From: Litoditis marina
Taxonomy: Eukaryota > Nematoda > Chromadorea > Rhabditida > Rhabditidae
NCBI GenBank assembly: GCA_964036275.1
Contig: OZ038434.1
Span: 14,993,879 to 15,057,878 of the forward strand
Direction of reading: 5' to 3'
Length of the DNA: 64,000 bases
The notes beneath the pieces were generated by a model. That model was given only the letters and a program-made list of their open reading frames with translations, did no database searches and was not told the origin of the DNA. Of the stretch, positions 1 to 13,333 are shown piece after piece; positions within the stretch are counted from its first letter, which is position 1; every line of letters starts with the position of its first letter. The translations under genes were made by a program, and so were the position numbers.

Positions 1-3000
1 CAGCAGTCGAAGGAAGCAATCGCAGCGAAAACACTGGTCGGAGCGAAGGTAGGTCATGTGGCAGAAATCTTCTTATTTTTTTTATTAATGATATTGAAGA
101 TGCCTGATGACCCGCACTGACAATTAGATTGAGATTTCGGTTGCCGCAAGTGACGGGTTCTGTTTTTATTGGAAGTTGAAATCATATGCCCTAATGTTAC
201 GTTGTAACCGAAATTCTACAAACAGCGCAATTTGTCAACCCACTGTTATCATATCAACAAACAGATCAGAGAAGAAGATATATCTGTCTTTTCTCTGAGC
301 TACTCTAGCATTAGAATACCAGATTTTTAAAGGGGGTTTCGTCTATTTAGTTCAACACAGTCTGACCCGCATTCATGAACGACGTGCTTGATTTAGAACG
401 ATAAATCCACGTCATCACCCCCCTTTAACTCAGATTCTGGAGTTTGAGCAGTCGCAAAAAGGTTCGGACACGTCCATCGCCGACGACATTCAGTTGAGAA
501 TGGACAGAACGCAGCAGTTGAAGGAAGGTCTGCTCGAGCAGGCCAATCTCAGCAGCGTGGTGAGAACAATAGTCCTGCCCGGGATTACTACAAAACTTAT
601 TCGGTTTTTGTTTAAATTAACATTTCTATCGAAATTTCACTGCATTATTGACAATGTACATTTAAAAAAGAATCATTTAATTTTATTTGTTTGCCGCCAG
701 TTATTTGAAATGTTGTGAACAGCTAGAATTTTCAGGTTGTGCCGAACGACAACGGAGTATTTGACTCAGATCTGTTGCTGACCTCTGATCAGGCCAATTT
801 CATGTTGAACGAACTTGGCAAGGTAACCTTCTCCCTGTAATATTTTGCCATTGTATCCAAACTGAAACATGACAAAAGAGAGAACAGATAACAAATATGA
901 CTGAAAACTATTGAAAATTTCATATATCTACCTTGAGCCTTCATTATCACAACTACAGTTATTTCCAAGAAAATGTTGTTCATTCAGACGAACTTTTGTT
1001 TCAGGCAGGTGAGGGAGCGGACGAAGTTCCACTTCCAGAGGACTTTGACGAGGACGGTGATAGCGACGCCAGCCCAGCTGAGAGGAAGAAGAGAGAGGAG
1101 AGGAGAAAGAGGTAAGAAACGACTGGAAAGGAAGTTCGAAATCAGACGTTTGGTGATAAAATCTGGATAGTAACTAGGACACACGAGTTGCACACATGTG
1201 GTTTTTATACAAATTGACCGTTTAGTTCTGGAACTACGTTCTTGATTATGATTCATCTTCGAGGCTGAAGGCCTGAAGGTTGTTTAACCATAACGTTTTA
1301 CAAGAATTATATTGTGCTGGTTTTTCCAGAGCCTCTCTGTTCTTTGAAGAAAATGTGGTGAAAAAGTGGGATCCTTATACACCCATCTCATATTTTCTGG
1401 ATAGCTCTTTGGGTGAGTGAAAGTTTGTAGTTTGGAAGCGAAGTAGTGATTTTGTCTCTGTTCCAATTGAATCATACAAAGTATCCTTCAGCTAACTATG
1501 TGTTTGTAGTTTCATGCTAGCGCCTAGTTATTGATAGACTTCTAGCTTCTAGCGCTATGAATTTTGTTTGGATACAAAACCAGTTCGATTTTTAGAAGAA
1601 CTAGAGAAAAACGACATTCGTGGCGCCGTGGCGGAAATCCAGCGATATTCGTGCATGAGGTTCCAGGAGGTTCGAGCGGCTCCCACGAGATATCACATAC
1701 ACTATTATAAGGTCGACTCTCCCACTTTGTGAGTTTATAGATGGGAACAAACTATAATTGTAGGATGAAATTTTCAAGTTACTCTGTTATAACTAAAAGC
1801 GTTTAATGTGACCACAAAGTACAAACACGTGCTATTAAATATATATGTCCGTTACGAACAAAGGTCAAATGATACCATTGTGGTCTTGGTAACATTAGTT
1901 TCCGATTTTCTCTCGATTGAATTTTTTCGCGCTCATTTCATTGATTGTACACTAGTGAAAAGTGTACATTTTAAATTTACGTAAACTCCTTTCAGCTGCG
2001 GCCTATCCTACGTGGGACGAAACTCGCCCGCCAACCCCATCTATCTCAGTTTCCAGTGTGGAAATGTGAGTTACATCACTTGATTTGCATTGACTCAGTT
2101 TATGCATGAATAGTCTTAGTACTACAATTCTCAACATTCGAAACTAAGATATTGTTGGCTTAAATCAAGTTGCTATGAATTGGATGAACGTACACTTAAA
2201 ACTTGTAGAGACCAAAAAAGTACGTTATAAGGCAAATTTAAACCACTTCCTATTAAATATTGTTTCAAGTCGGGCAAATGTTGTAGGGTCGTGGCATTGC
2301 TATTCACGAGACTCTTCATGCCCTCGGGGTGGCTCATCAACATCTGAGGTACGATAGGGATGAGAATCTGGATATCGATTGGAGCAACATCAACCCCCAG
2401 ATGTACGACTCGTTTGTCGTGCTCGACTCAAAACTGTACACGAGGTGAGAACTGCTTGTATTCGTTTACATATAATGAAAATAATGAATTCTAAATTGTT
2501 AAAAACTACTGTGAAAACGCTGGCAGCTTAAAATACCGGAGAAGATGCAGGCTTGATGGTGTCGAATTAGCCTGCACCTCCGCATGAATTTCAAACAGTC
2601 TGGCTGACCCCGGCATTTTAAGTTGCGAAACTGGCGAGTCCTGTATTTTAAGTTGCAGCTGTTTTTCAGAGTACCGCACAATTGAACTGCTGAAAAATAG
2701 TTTGATAAATACAAATATCAAAGAGATGCGGGTTAAATACGTAAGCAATTCACGATATGGCCATAGGTACGAATCATGTTCGAGCGTAGTAAAAATTGAC
2801 AAGTTTGGAACGTAGGATTACGAATATAAATCGTAGTACACACCGTGATGTTTGAGAAATAGAAGAATGAAGAAAATGTCTTCTTGTTATATCTTGTTAT
2901 TTTTGAAAAACTTACTTTCATTCGAAATCTTATTCAGTTATGGCGTGAAGTACGACTATGGCAGTATTATGCACTACAATGCTTATACGGCGGCAGTCGA

Positions 3001-3773
3001 TATATCCAAGCCAACCATGAAGCCAAAGGTACCATATAATGTTCTAAGGGGCAAATATGTACATGACTCTGCGTTCATGAAGGGTTGAACATAACTGAAA
3101 TGCCTATAGAACCTATACAACTTTTTATGAAAATTAATAATCTTACATGTTGAGCTAATGGTGAATAATATTTGTGAATGTGCACACTTTCTGGCCAGTG
3201 TTCTCGAAATTTTTTTAATATTTCATAGAATAGTCTAGAAATATCCGAGCAATACTTTCTGAATATTACTGTTAATCGAACTTTCAGTTCAACTTTGCGA
3301 ACAACGTGCGACTTCTCGGTCAACGATCGGGAATGAGTCGTGCAGACGCAGAACTACTCAATAAGATGTACTGTATGCCGGGTAAGTGGATTATTTCTTG
3401 AGAAAAAACAGTCAGAAATGGTACGTGTTACCATGATATGCCGAGTTTGTAGTTTGATCGCGGCATGTTTCAGTTGTAATTTGGAGTTAATCATGTACAC
3501 CGATCAAAACAGCTCAACTAGGGTCGGTCGCACTCTCAATTTCATCTCGGAGAAACTTCTTTCAAGTTTTTATGTTTCGAAAAAATATTTGGAAAAAAGT
3601 ATTTGGTTTTTCCATGTGTTGTTTACTGACTTTTCGATGTTCTAATTCTAGGTTGTGATGATCAGAACGTCTACTGTGGTGCGTGGGCTCTGAGAGGGCT
3701 GTGCACCTCTGCAGCCAACCAGGGCTGGATGATGACCAACTGCAAGAAGAGCTGCAATTATTGTGGACGCTGA
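1..3773 (+). CDS. Astacin metalloprotease with C-terminal ShKT domain (5' end outside window)
   Basis: Secreted zinc endopeptidase of the astacin (M12A, nematode NAS) family. Exons: 1-48, 434-559, 736-822, 1005-1111, 1330-1412, 1596-1728, 1996-2065, 2287-2444, 2938-3028, 3288-3381, 3652-3773; phases agree throughout and give 372 visible residues. The propeptide ends in a lysine/arginine-rich run (REERRKR) just before ASLFFEE, a likely convertase site. The zinc motif HETLHALGVAHQHLR is in exon 2287-2444 and the Met-turn SIMHY in exon 2938-3028. The last exon is a complete ShKT module (CDDQNVYC to SCNYCGR, six cysteines). The residue after the third zinc histidine is Gln, not the Glu typical of astacin. 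Exon boundaries are the same as in the next gene, so the pair arose by tandem duplication. Signal peptide and first exons lie upstream of the window. Family call is certain; the orthologue is not assigned. Confidence 0.93.
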
Positions 3774-3781
3774 TCGATTAT

Positions 3782-3787
3782 AATAAA
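3782..3787 (+). terminator. Poly(A) signal AATAAA
   Basis: A canonical AATAAA hexamer lies 9 bases after the TGA of the first astacin gene. It is the only good candidate before the next gene. Confidence 0.55.
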
Positions 3788-4339
3788 ACTGTTATTTCTA
3801 AATTACGTTGGTCCTCTCAATGCAGTCGTACAATTTGAAAAGTTAACACGATTGGGTGATTTTAACACCGATGGTATTCGGTGTTACTTGCTTAAACTCG
3901 AGAACACATTACAATGAATACAAAACTTTTAAAACGAGTTATTAAACTGTTAACAAAGAGCTGAGAATACAGTCGGTGTGGACATGTTCTTCTGACCTCG
4001 TGAGAACAAAGTATTTCTTTAAGTTTTGGCACTTTATTACCTAGTTAGCTAGATAAACACACACAGAGTATCATAGCAACAAATTTGATCTACAGAGCGA
4101 GAAGCCTTCTCTGAAGTACTCTGAGTCACGCTATACAGCACTCAATGACAAAGCATTCAAACCAAACACTGAACTTGCGAACAATAGGGAGATACTACGT
4201 CATATTAAACCGTGCGCAACGTAACCTAGATGGAGTGGCGATTGCTCTCGGCGCCCCGAGATGAACTGGTTTTTGCCTACTTGCCAAATTGCTCGCTTTT
4301 TGTTTGTTTCTTCTACCCCTTTAGATTCAATCACCTAGA
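3788..4339. other. Intergenic spacer between the two astacin genes
   Basis: About 550 bases with no exon-like open frame. It should hold the promoter of the downstream astacin gene. I see no clear TATA box or repeat. A pyrimidine-rich acceptor-like site lies at its right end. Confidence 0.5.
4308..4324 (+). promoter_or_regulatory. Candidate trans-splice (or 5'UTR) acceptor
   Basis: A pyrimidine-rich stretch ends in TTTAG 15 bases before the start ATG of the second astacin gene. No upstream exon is visible. This fits a nematode spliced-leader acceptor, although a 5'UTR intron would look the same. Confidence 0.4.
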
Positions 4340-7300
4340 ATGGCCTTGTCCCGGCTAGGTGCTCCTTTTCTCCTTATTCTATTATGTCAACTGTATTTTG
4401 TGAATTGTCAGAATAATGGAGGACTGCTGGGAAGTATTCTGGGAGGAATAGGAAATGGTCAGTTTTTCTCACGATTCGATAGTTCTTGGGTATTTTGCAG
4501 GTTTTTGAAAAACGTAAGCACGATGGTTGAAGCTGTGGTAATAGTTATTGTGGATCAATTAATTTGCTGAATGAAGTACTACAAGAAAACAGTGTTTAAA
4601 ATAACCAGACCTAACTTCATACAGATTCCCTTCCTATAAAGTACACTGTTTCTTCTCACGTAAGGTTGAACTGACCTAAACAATATTTGTTTTACCCTTT
4701 CTTTGGTTCTTTCTTAGTTTTCCAAATTTCCCGTGCTTTATTTCTTTATTTTTGGCTTCGGAGACAGGTTCGTTTCAGGAAACTGGGGCAATATGGGTGG
4801 TCATCCAGGATGGGGCCAGAATGGGCCAGGCAGACAGCAATGGCACCCACACAACCATAGGGGCCAGGAGGACATACCCCCACCCAGGGGAGCGGTGAGT
4901 ACGATACTCAGTTCCTTCCGGAGACGGAAACTTTTCTGTGAAATATCCGCTTTTGAGAGAGGTCTATTCAGGATATACAAACTGTGTAATAAATGTGTGT
5001 TCGTGCGTGAAAGTCTTTTTTAATTATGTTGGGAACAGAAATATTGTGTTCTGCTAACTGCGATCAATTCCGTTCGTTACCTGACATTGAGATTGTTCAT
5101 TAGCTCCACTTTCACCTTTTGTTTCTGTACTTCTGAATGTTCTAATCATTCGACTAGGACAATGCACTCTTCGAAAACATGTTATTGCGAATACAGTGCA
5201 GCGTACTCCTTGGTCAACGCGCTAATTACCGTTACACAAAGATCGAAACATTATCGAGTAATTGAATACTAAACGTAAAATCGAGACAAACTTTATAGTT
5301 CACGAAACACATATATTGGGTTCTCTTTTTCCGAAGCATTCCTCCAGAATGACTGTTGTCCTATCGTGCTGAGATTGTAAACTAGTGCCGTTGCCTTTCT
5401 GTCTAAATTCATGAAATAATAATGTATGAGGATCAAACTGCAACTAAGACTTGCCCACTTTGTATACTACACTAATAATTTAAATTTTATTTATTTATTT
5501 ATTTATCTACATTCAAAGAATGTGGCACTCGCTCATCAGAGAAAGAGAAGAAGAATAGAGAAAAAATTGCCATGAAATTTAAATTGTTCACAGTTCACTT
5601 TTTGTACGATGTTGTATCGGAGAGGGTTGAACATTAGTATTTGAATATATATTATTCTCGCCAACGCAAGCAATAATATACAAGCCTAATGCAAATTCAT
5701 TATAGTTAGTGTCAAATTTATAAATTTCTGTCTCTCACCGGAATCGAACCTGTGAGCAAAATAATCGTAGCAGGGCGCCAACCACTGCGCAATTAGAGCA
5801 CATAACGGGCAAGCTGTGGCATCAAATAAATGTGTGCGTACACAGCTGAAGGTTAGATATACAGTATCCTCCCACCTTTCCGTTGGCAACGACTATATAC
5901 TCCCATCATCGCCAACGCCAGTACGATAGACACAGAACACAAACCACAGAAACGCCCCCGAAGGTCGAACGAATCTCGACATGGAAACTTATTAGCCTGT
6001 TTCAGTTGGAGCGGAGTGAATTTGATTGATCAATTGAATACTTGACTGTTAATAATTAGATGAAGTACAAAGAAAGGGCAAATGAAATATGTCGCAATCT
6101 TGATGCTCAGAACTGAGCAATGAGCGACACTAAATAAAATTTTATAATCGAAAAACTGTCATTTATTACAGCCCAACATTGGAGGCATGGCTGCTGATAT
6201 CGTTCAGGGAATCACAGGAAGCCTTGGAAACAATCCAGACGTTTTGAGCGACTTTCAAGTAAGTTTTCATTTTATTTGAATGATGATCACTCGATCTCAG
6301 AGTGGAACCCGAGAAACACAAATTCGAGAATTATCATGGAAAAATCACTCACTTACGTACAACTTGAACAAACACTGCAAAATGAATACTTCACCGCCGT
6401 TGCGCCATTGCGTTGTGTGTCGTGTCATCACGTATCACGTTACACGTTACCAGCAGTTCCCATAATTATCTAAGAAAAAGTTCGTTAGATCGCTCTCTGT
6501 GCGTTTGAATTATAATTCGCGGACTTTTTGATCTATGCAGATCAAACAACAACTTATTCATGGACACAGGTCATAGAAATCAACTTTTTCAGGGTCTTCA
6601 GAGGAATCACAAGCGTCCACGTCACTGGCGGCGACGTGCGCGCAAGTTCTGTCGCAGATTTCCCGGTCATCCCAAGTGCAGGTATAGTCTATTCCATGAA
6701 ATTGTAACCTTTCACCGTAATATCTTGAAAATTTCAGAAGGAGTAATTACGCATTTTTTTCTGAGAGGTTTCTGAGAGGTTTTTAGGAAAACCAACTCTA
6801 TAACTACATCCGTTGACCTCATTGAATGTATTTGTAGTTTGCTCCCTATGTCGTAACTCTCAATCTCTGCAGTCTCAGAAGATGAAACTACAACTTATTT
6901 CGGTCTCCTCGTACATGCTGTTTCAGGGGCGGAAGAACACCAGAATACGGAGACATCCAGAATATTCTACAAACCATCTTCAGAGAGGGCGGCAAGTATT
7001 TGCCGAGAATCCCTAAGTGAGTACCGTATTATATTTTTAGTGTCTTATTACTATTGTCCGTCGATCAACTAACAATTCATTGGGCGTATTCACAAAATGG
7101 TTTGTCAATGGTGTCCATGTGAATTCAAAAATAATATGCTAGTTTTGCCGAACACGATTATACTGCTTGTAAACTTGTGGTCGCGTAAACATGTTGAACA
7201 CATACAAATTCAGAAACGTAATGCTGAAAAGCGCACGTTTGTGTATGCTTCATAATAATGAGTTTATCAATATTCTGTATAACAATCGAATTAGCGACGA

Positions 7301-10300
7301 GATGATAACTTATGAATTGATGTCTGAAAACAAAAAACTAATAAAACAGCGAGTAATACATAAAAGTTCATATTATTCAGAAGATAATAAAAGCGATTGA
7401 AGATGAGCACATAGGAACGTGAGATGCCTATTTACAAGGTGGTAGGGGTTCCCATGATGGGTTAATGTGATAACGGAAACCATAGCGATCAAAGTACACA
7501 TCAGAAACAATTGGGGCAAGATGAGAATGTATTTGATAGCAACCATGGAAAGCACTGTAACGTTCACGCATAGGAAACTCACTGCGATGCATGTCATACA
7601 AAGCAATAACATATTTCTCAACAAGTTACAACGATACAGCATCACCTTTCTCTTTGTTGTGGAACCCTCTGGTAGACCATAAATAGTGAGACATCTTGAA
7701 ATGGTGTAGTTCGGATTGAATAAGGGTGGGTAGAGATTGAGTCAGATTGTCGATTTTGGAGTTGCGTGTTTTGATTTCACTCAAAATGATGGAAAATGGG
7801 TTCGAGATGGTACCATTTTTGGACGAGGCGAGGGCATGATAATCAATCGAGAGAGGGGTCACCGCTCACGACCAGGCAAAGGGGTGTTATTCATCTCAGC
7901 GCATAAAACTATTTCTAGTCTTTCTGGTAACATAATGTGTCGATATCATATATCCATGCACAGTTCCTAATATAGTATCAGTTTGTGGGAAATAGAATTC
8001 AGGAAATCTGTATCAATGAACGTTTGGATGAAATATTATTCATTGTAGAATATTCATTCGCGATCCTCTGGCTGGTATCAACCAGGAGTTGACCCGCATC
8101 GCCAAGACCTACCATCTAGACTTTGGAACAATTGACATGCAGGCCGAACGCAACATCAAGGTGCGTTATAGTCTGTTTCACCAATCGATGTAGTCCTACA
8201 GTAATCCGTCAATTATTCAAGGGGGTGTTTTCTAATGAAAAAGTCATCAGTTTGGTTTCAAATTCTCAGAGTTAGTAGTAGTAAACATGCAGATAACACT
8301 ATCAACATTTTGAGGACTTCTGAATACGCTAATATACCAAACTTCGACCTGGAAGTGTTAGCAGATTACTGTAGAGGGTTAGAAGTGGGTGGAACAAACT
8401 ATAGAAACATTTTGCTGCAACTGTTCTTCTCATCATTCCGTTTAGTTAACTGAAGGGAATTGTGAGAAAACAAGTTGCTCACTCTTTCCCTGAGTAGGTG
8501 TTTTGAAGACTTCTCTGAACGGTTAGATGATGTGTTCTGTACGAGCATAGCTAACAGGACATTGATGAGAAAACAAATAAACATTTAGGTGAAATTGTAT
8601 GATAAACCTGTAAACAATATTTCTTTGCTCACTTTTTTCATTCCAGTCAGTGTGCCGTTCCTTCAAGTGTAAAGAACAAAACGAGAAGTCGCAAATGCTG
8701 AAGAAGACGGTTGTCACCAAGGTTGGTTATTATTATACTTTCCATGATAAAATATACTAAGACTAGTGAAAATTCTGCAAGTAACAGCCTCACAGAAAAT
8801 AGGATTGGGCGAAAATTCAAAATATTACAAAACTATCCCGGACCATATAACCTCGCCCGCCACGAACATCAGAACGTTTCTCATTGCTGGGGGGTAAATT
8901 AATGCCTCCGCCCTCCTTCTCCGAATAAGATTGGACATGAATGGGAGTACAACGGCCGTTTGACTTCCACTCCTCACGTTTCCATACACTTGCTCAAACG
9001 TCTAAATTACTGGTTGAGCGAAAACATCCAAGTTCTTCAGGTCTTCGACTTCGAGAAGGCGCAAACCGGCAAAGACACGACTGACGAGATCAACTTGCGA
9101 ATGGACCGAACTCTGCAGATCAAACAGGCTCTTCTCGAGAAGGCAAATCTCACCGACGAGGTATAGTCTTATTTAAATCTACATGCAATCTTACAATATT
9201 CAGTCGAAGTTTTGAATGAGAAGTTTTTTTGAGAATTTTCATTCTATGAAATTGTTATGAACGTGACGTTTTCATAAAGTTATCTGTTCTTCAAAGTTAC
9301 GTAATCTCACTGTCCATAACATATAAAAAAATTCTTTGACAGTGAAACCTACCTCTATCTGTATTTCGACCATTTCCCAGTATTCGGAAGCAAACAGAGT
9401 GTTGTAAACTTGCGTAATTTCTGAAGTTGGTAATTTTTCCAAACTGGACTTTTAATTTTATAAACGTTGCAGGTGACAGCTGCGGACGACGGAGTGTTCG
9501 ACCAGGATGTGTTGTTGACGGAAACCCAGCAGAACTTCCTCCTCAACGAATTGGGCAAGGGAGGCGTGGGAACAGATGCACTGCCACCCTCTGTATCCAA
9601 GAGGGACGTCGATAGCAGATCTAGAAGGTCAGATCAACTATAATAATAGGAATGGTAATATTATAACGTTCATTTGAATAGAATTACAACAGAGATCATT
9701 CAACTGATTAGTTCAAATGTTGTACATACAACATCTATAGAATAGAATAGAATAGAATGTTTATTCGCGATTGAACACGTGTCTTTCCACATTGGTATAT
9801 GTGGCACTACAAACTATGATTGTAGATTTAGGAGAAAGAATAAAATGTACAATATTGTTTACTCTGTTACGCGCTCGTTGTATAATACGCATTGTTGCAG
9901 TTGCAGTACTGCACAATTGAAACGATGATTGTACCAGGAAGTTTGTAGGACAATACTGATGGCCAAATATGAACATTGGTTTTTGAAGAGATCATTCAGA
10001 TTAGACTTTCAGAGATCTATGAAAAACTCAAATCCCAATTCGGTCGCAGGTTAGGAACGCTATCAAAATAGGAGGAAACGGTGAATGATAACTACAAACT
10101 ACAGAGTTTTTCACCAATTCAGGTTAATATTTGTTTTCCGGGAATCCCGAAGTTCATCAATTTGAATCCACTTGAGTACACATGTTTCTTTCAGAGCAGC
10201 TATTTTCTTCGAAGAGCACGTTGTTCAGAAATGGGACACCAATACACCTATTCCATACACCTTCGCCGACACTTTGGGTATGCGTGATTGCGATTTATTT

Positions 10301-13300
10301 TCTCTTTTTCGAACGACCCCTCATCTGAAACTTAGAAAACACGTGAAAAACGCATTCAGATTTGTTGCAGAAGTTGTTTGTTTTCAGTGAGGTTGTCGTG
10401 GTACCATAAGATCAAAACACTAGTTGTCATACATATTGAACCAATCAACGAGTTTACTTTTAGTTCACGTTTATTCTACATGTTGATCGAAAAAATTTGT
10501 ATTCACTGACGTCACAACTTCTCTCTCCAGAAGAGTACGATAAAAACGACGTCCGTGGAGCACTGGCCGAGATTGAGCAGAAGACGTGTCTGCGATTCAA
10601 ATTCAACGCAAAGCCAACGGGACACCACATCAACTACCAGAAAGTGGACAGTCCTACATTGTGAGATATATTGATTTTTGCTGTTTGTGTGAAACTTCAC
10701 ATCAACGAACTTACCCAATAAGTTCTCAAGTTGTAGTGCCGCTATTTCTACAACAATAACATGTAGAGATGTAGAAAACGCAAATACAGTAATTGCGGGA
10801 TATTTTTTAGACTATTTCTACGACAATAACATGTAGAGATGTAGAAAACGCAAATACAGTAATTGCGGGATATTTTTTAGACTATTTCTACGACAATAAC
10901 ATGTAGAGATGTAGAAAACGCAAATACAGTAATTGCGGGATATTTTTTAGACTATTTCTACGACAATAACATGTAGAGATGTAGAAAACGCAAATACAGT
11001 AATTGCGGGATATTTTTAGACCACTTTCGAGAAACCTAGCGACATGTACAAAAGTTTCTTATCGGTAATATTGATTATATCTTCCGTTACTTATCTCTTT
11101 CAGCTGTGGTTTATCGTATATCGGAAGAGTGGAACCAGCCAACCCGGTGTACCTCAGTTTCCAGTGTGGAAATGTAAGAAATACTAGTTTGGGTTGTATC
11201 ATGGAGAAATGGAGAATACACAGTATGAGTGATTGTACAAATAAGTTTATCTCCAATACTTGAATGGAAAACAGTCATTCTAATAATGAAAAAATAGTTG
11301 TTATTACCTGTGAAACAACTCCAAAATCTTCAGGCACGTGGATAGCACAAAACGATCCGAAGCAGTCAGCTTTGGTTGTAACATAATTTGAATCTAAAGA
11401 AAAAGCAGCAAACACTAGTTACTTTATGAGGAAGAACGAGCTGACTCCAATCAATCTTACACTTTTTCCCTACGAACATAGCTCAGCGATTCAAAGTACA
11501 CGGAGTAGCATTGCTCGAATCAATAAGATAATGGAAATTTAGGGAGAATCAGCGAATACGAGTTATTTCATGAAGAATTCTTTTCTACTGTCAAAACGGA
11601 TCCACACAATTCTAGGCATGCGGAGTAGCATTGCACGAAGCGATCGTTTTAAGCCTGAGCTGTGAGAAATTCAAAAGTTTGAACAAACAATAACAAATAC
11701 TTCATGACGAGGTATGTTCTACCTACAAACATATCTCAACAATTTCAGGCACGCGGAGTAGCACTACACGAGACGATGCACGCTCTGGGGGTGAACCATC
11801 AACATCTGAGAATGGACAGAGACCAGCATATTACAGTAGACTGGAGCAACATCAACCCCCAACACTACGACTACTTCGTTGTGGCCGACTCCAAGTTGTA
11901 CACCACGTGAGTACTCACCCTTGTAGATCCTCTCAGACAGAACCTGGGGCAGTTAGAGGGGTACTTAAGGGGGCGTGGCCTATCGAATTTCGACATGAAA
12001 GTCAGTTTGGCGAAAAAGAGGCAGTTGAACGGGGCCACATAATCTGGCACTTACAGGGGTACACAAAATGGGACTTAGAGGGGTAGGGCGGGCGCGGGCG
12101 TAATGTCTACCATAGCAAAGCAATTACCAGCGTGGCAATCATGTGCAACAGTTAGTGAGTTTCGTCCCGCACATGTGTGGCGAGTTCGAGTCCGCTCGGC
12201 GCCGAAAGTTTTGCATTTAACTCATACATAGAAAATCTGGCAGTTAGAGGGGTAAATGGGAGTTCGTTACCGCAACGCGCTGGACCTAATTTCCCACGGC
12301 TAAGTCCCAGATTTTCGACGGCCAACTCCCACGACTTTTGTCATAGTATAACACAAATTGTTGGCAGACTAGAATAGGACTTAATAGGTATTGAATTACA
12401 AAGTGTTTCAAAGGCGTAAAAGTGAAAAAAAAACATTTATTGATAAATTGTCGAAACGCGAAAATAAAAGTTTTAATATTTATTGTTTTTTCAAAGTTGA
12501 ATTTCACTGTATCTTGGAGAAATATGTCACCTGGAGGATGTATAGAGGATGTTTTCTGTTTTGTCAAATATTTCGTGACACCGTCATGTAATTCAGAACT
12601 CAGTAGGTTTCATATCTCAATTTTTTGTTGTTTCCAGATATGGTGTCAAATACGATTATGGAAGTATAATGCACTACAATGCATACAGTGGTGCAGTCAA
12701 CATCGCCAAGCCTACCATGATACCGAAGGTATAGATATCATCTCCAATCAATGAATCTCTTAAACCGACCTCGTATTCCTAAACCACATACTAATTCGTA
12801 TAAGTAACTCTTTGGCCAAAATTTTCTTACGGAGCATTCACTTAATATATTTCTAAGACAACACGGCTTATTTCTCTCTTCTTGAATTTAAAAATGTTCA
12901 TTTCCTATTCGAACTTGGTCTTCAGGTGAACCAAGCAGCGAATATCGGAAAACTTGGTCAACGAACTGCCATGAGTGCGGCAGACGTGGAGATTCTCAAG
13001 AAAATGTATTGTCAACCTGGTACGTTTGAATGAATCGAGAACCGTCCTTGAACTTTTAAAAAGCTTTCTATCACAAACTACGAATCAGTATGTTGAGTGC
13101 ATGATACACTAAGCGAGGATTTACGGAACAAGAGAAAAAATGCGAGTTCTGCTGTGTTTGCAGATCAAACTACAATTCAAATATGGTTACACCCTCGTAT
13201 TCCAGGTTGTGAGGACAAGAACGTGTATTGTGGTGCGTGGGCGTTGAAGGAGTTGTGCAACAACCCGAACCACAAGGGATGGATGGTCAACAACTGCAGA

Positions 13301-13333
13301 CGAAGCTGCAACTTCTGTCCCAATTCGGGATGA
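4340..13333 (+). CDS. Astacin metalloprotease with ShKT domain, complete, 571 aa
   Basis: Secreted zinc endopeptidase, tandem paralogue of the gene at 1-3773. Exons: 4340-4457, 4779-4894, 6172-6258, 6593-6681, 6927-7016, 8049-8160, 8647-8721, 9041-9160, 9473-9627, 10195-10277, 10531-10660, 11104-11173, 11749-11906, 12638-12728, 12926-13019, 13206-13333. Order: signal peptide (residues 1-23, ending NCQ), Gly/His-rich stretch (about 30-78), very basic segment around WRRRARKF (about 115-130), propeptide ending RSRR, catalytic domain from AAIFFEEH, zinc motif HETMHALGVNHQHLR, Met-turn SIMHY, then an ShKT module (CEDKNVYC to SCNFCPNSG). As in the first gene, Gln follows the third zinc ligand. The long propeptide could keep the enzyme latent. 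The intron before the HExxH exon carries degenerate exon duplicates. Exact start depends on the signal-peptide exon, which is convincing. Confidence 0.93.
5486..5802 (-). repeat. tRNA-derived SINE-like element
   Basis: Read on the minus strand, a tRNA-like head near 5731-5802 has an A box (TTGCGCAGTGG) and a perfect B box (GGTTCGATTCC). An unrelated body follows, then a (TAAA)n tail at 5486-5506. Head, body and simple-repeat tail are the layout of a SINE. It sits in an intron of the second astacin gene, antisense. No full cloverleaf forms, so it is not a working tRNA gene. Confidence 0.55.
7017..8048. other. Long intron of the second astacin gene
   Basis: About 1 kb between two phase-matched exons. 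Open frames here have no splice-supported continuation or recognisable domain. I see nothing functional in it. Confidence 0.4.
9735..9976 (-). repeat. Retroelement 3' end with (TTCTA)n tail
   Basis: On the minus strand a sequence ends in GTGCCACAT, then AATAAACATTC, then four TTCTA units (9738-9760 on plus). A simple-repeat tail after AATAAA is typical of LINE or SINE 3' ends. The AGTGCCACAT word near the tail is shared with the SINE-like element at 5486-5802, so the two may share a 3' module. Confidence 0.4.
10742..11020 (+). repeat. Four tandem copies of a 70-bp unit
   Basis: Units start at 10742, 10812, 10882 and 10952 and are almost identical (one A/G change in unit 1, one base lost near the end of unit 4). 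The near identity points to very recent expansion. The array lies inside an intron of the second astacin gene, between exons 10531-10660 and 11104-11173. Confidence 0.9.
11320..11748 (+). repeat. Degenerate tandem copies of a splice acceptor and exon 5' end
   Basis: Upstream of the real HExxH exon (11749) are three decayed copies of its beginning, near 11332 (CTTCAG then GCACGTGGATAGCAC), 11492 (TACACGGAGTAGCATTGC) and 11613 (CTAG then GCATGCGGAGTAGCATTGC). The intronic sequence before each copy is also related (CTTTATGAGGAAG, ATTTCATGAAGAA, ACTTCATGACGAG). This is a tandem duplication of about 120-160 bp that copied the intron-exon junction. None of the copies keeps an open frame through the zinc motif. 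Confidence 0.6.
11930..12375. repeat. Intronic repeat with recurring GGGG-TA motif and inverted parts
   Basis: The words GCAGTTAGAGGGGTA, CTTACAGGGGTAC and CTTAGAGGGGTAG recur at 11950, 12051, 12071 and 12240. Inverted parts (GGGAGTT against AACTCCC) lie near 12260-12335. A GAGTTCGAGTCC word resembling a tRNA B box is near 12185. It looks like a decayed mobile element in an intron of the second astacin gene. Confidence 0.35.
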
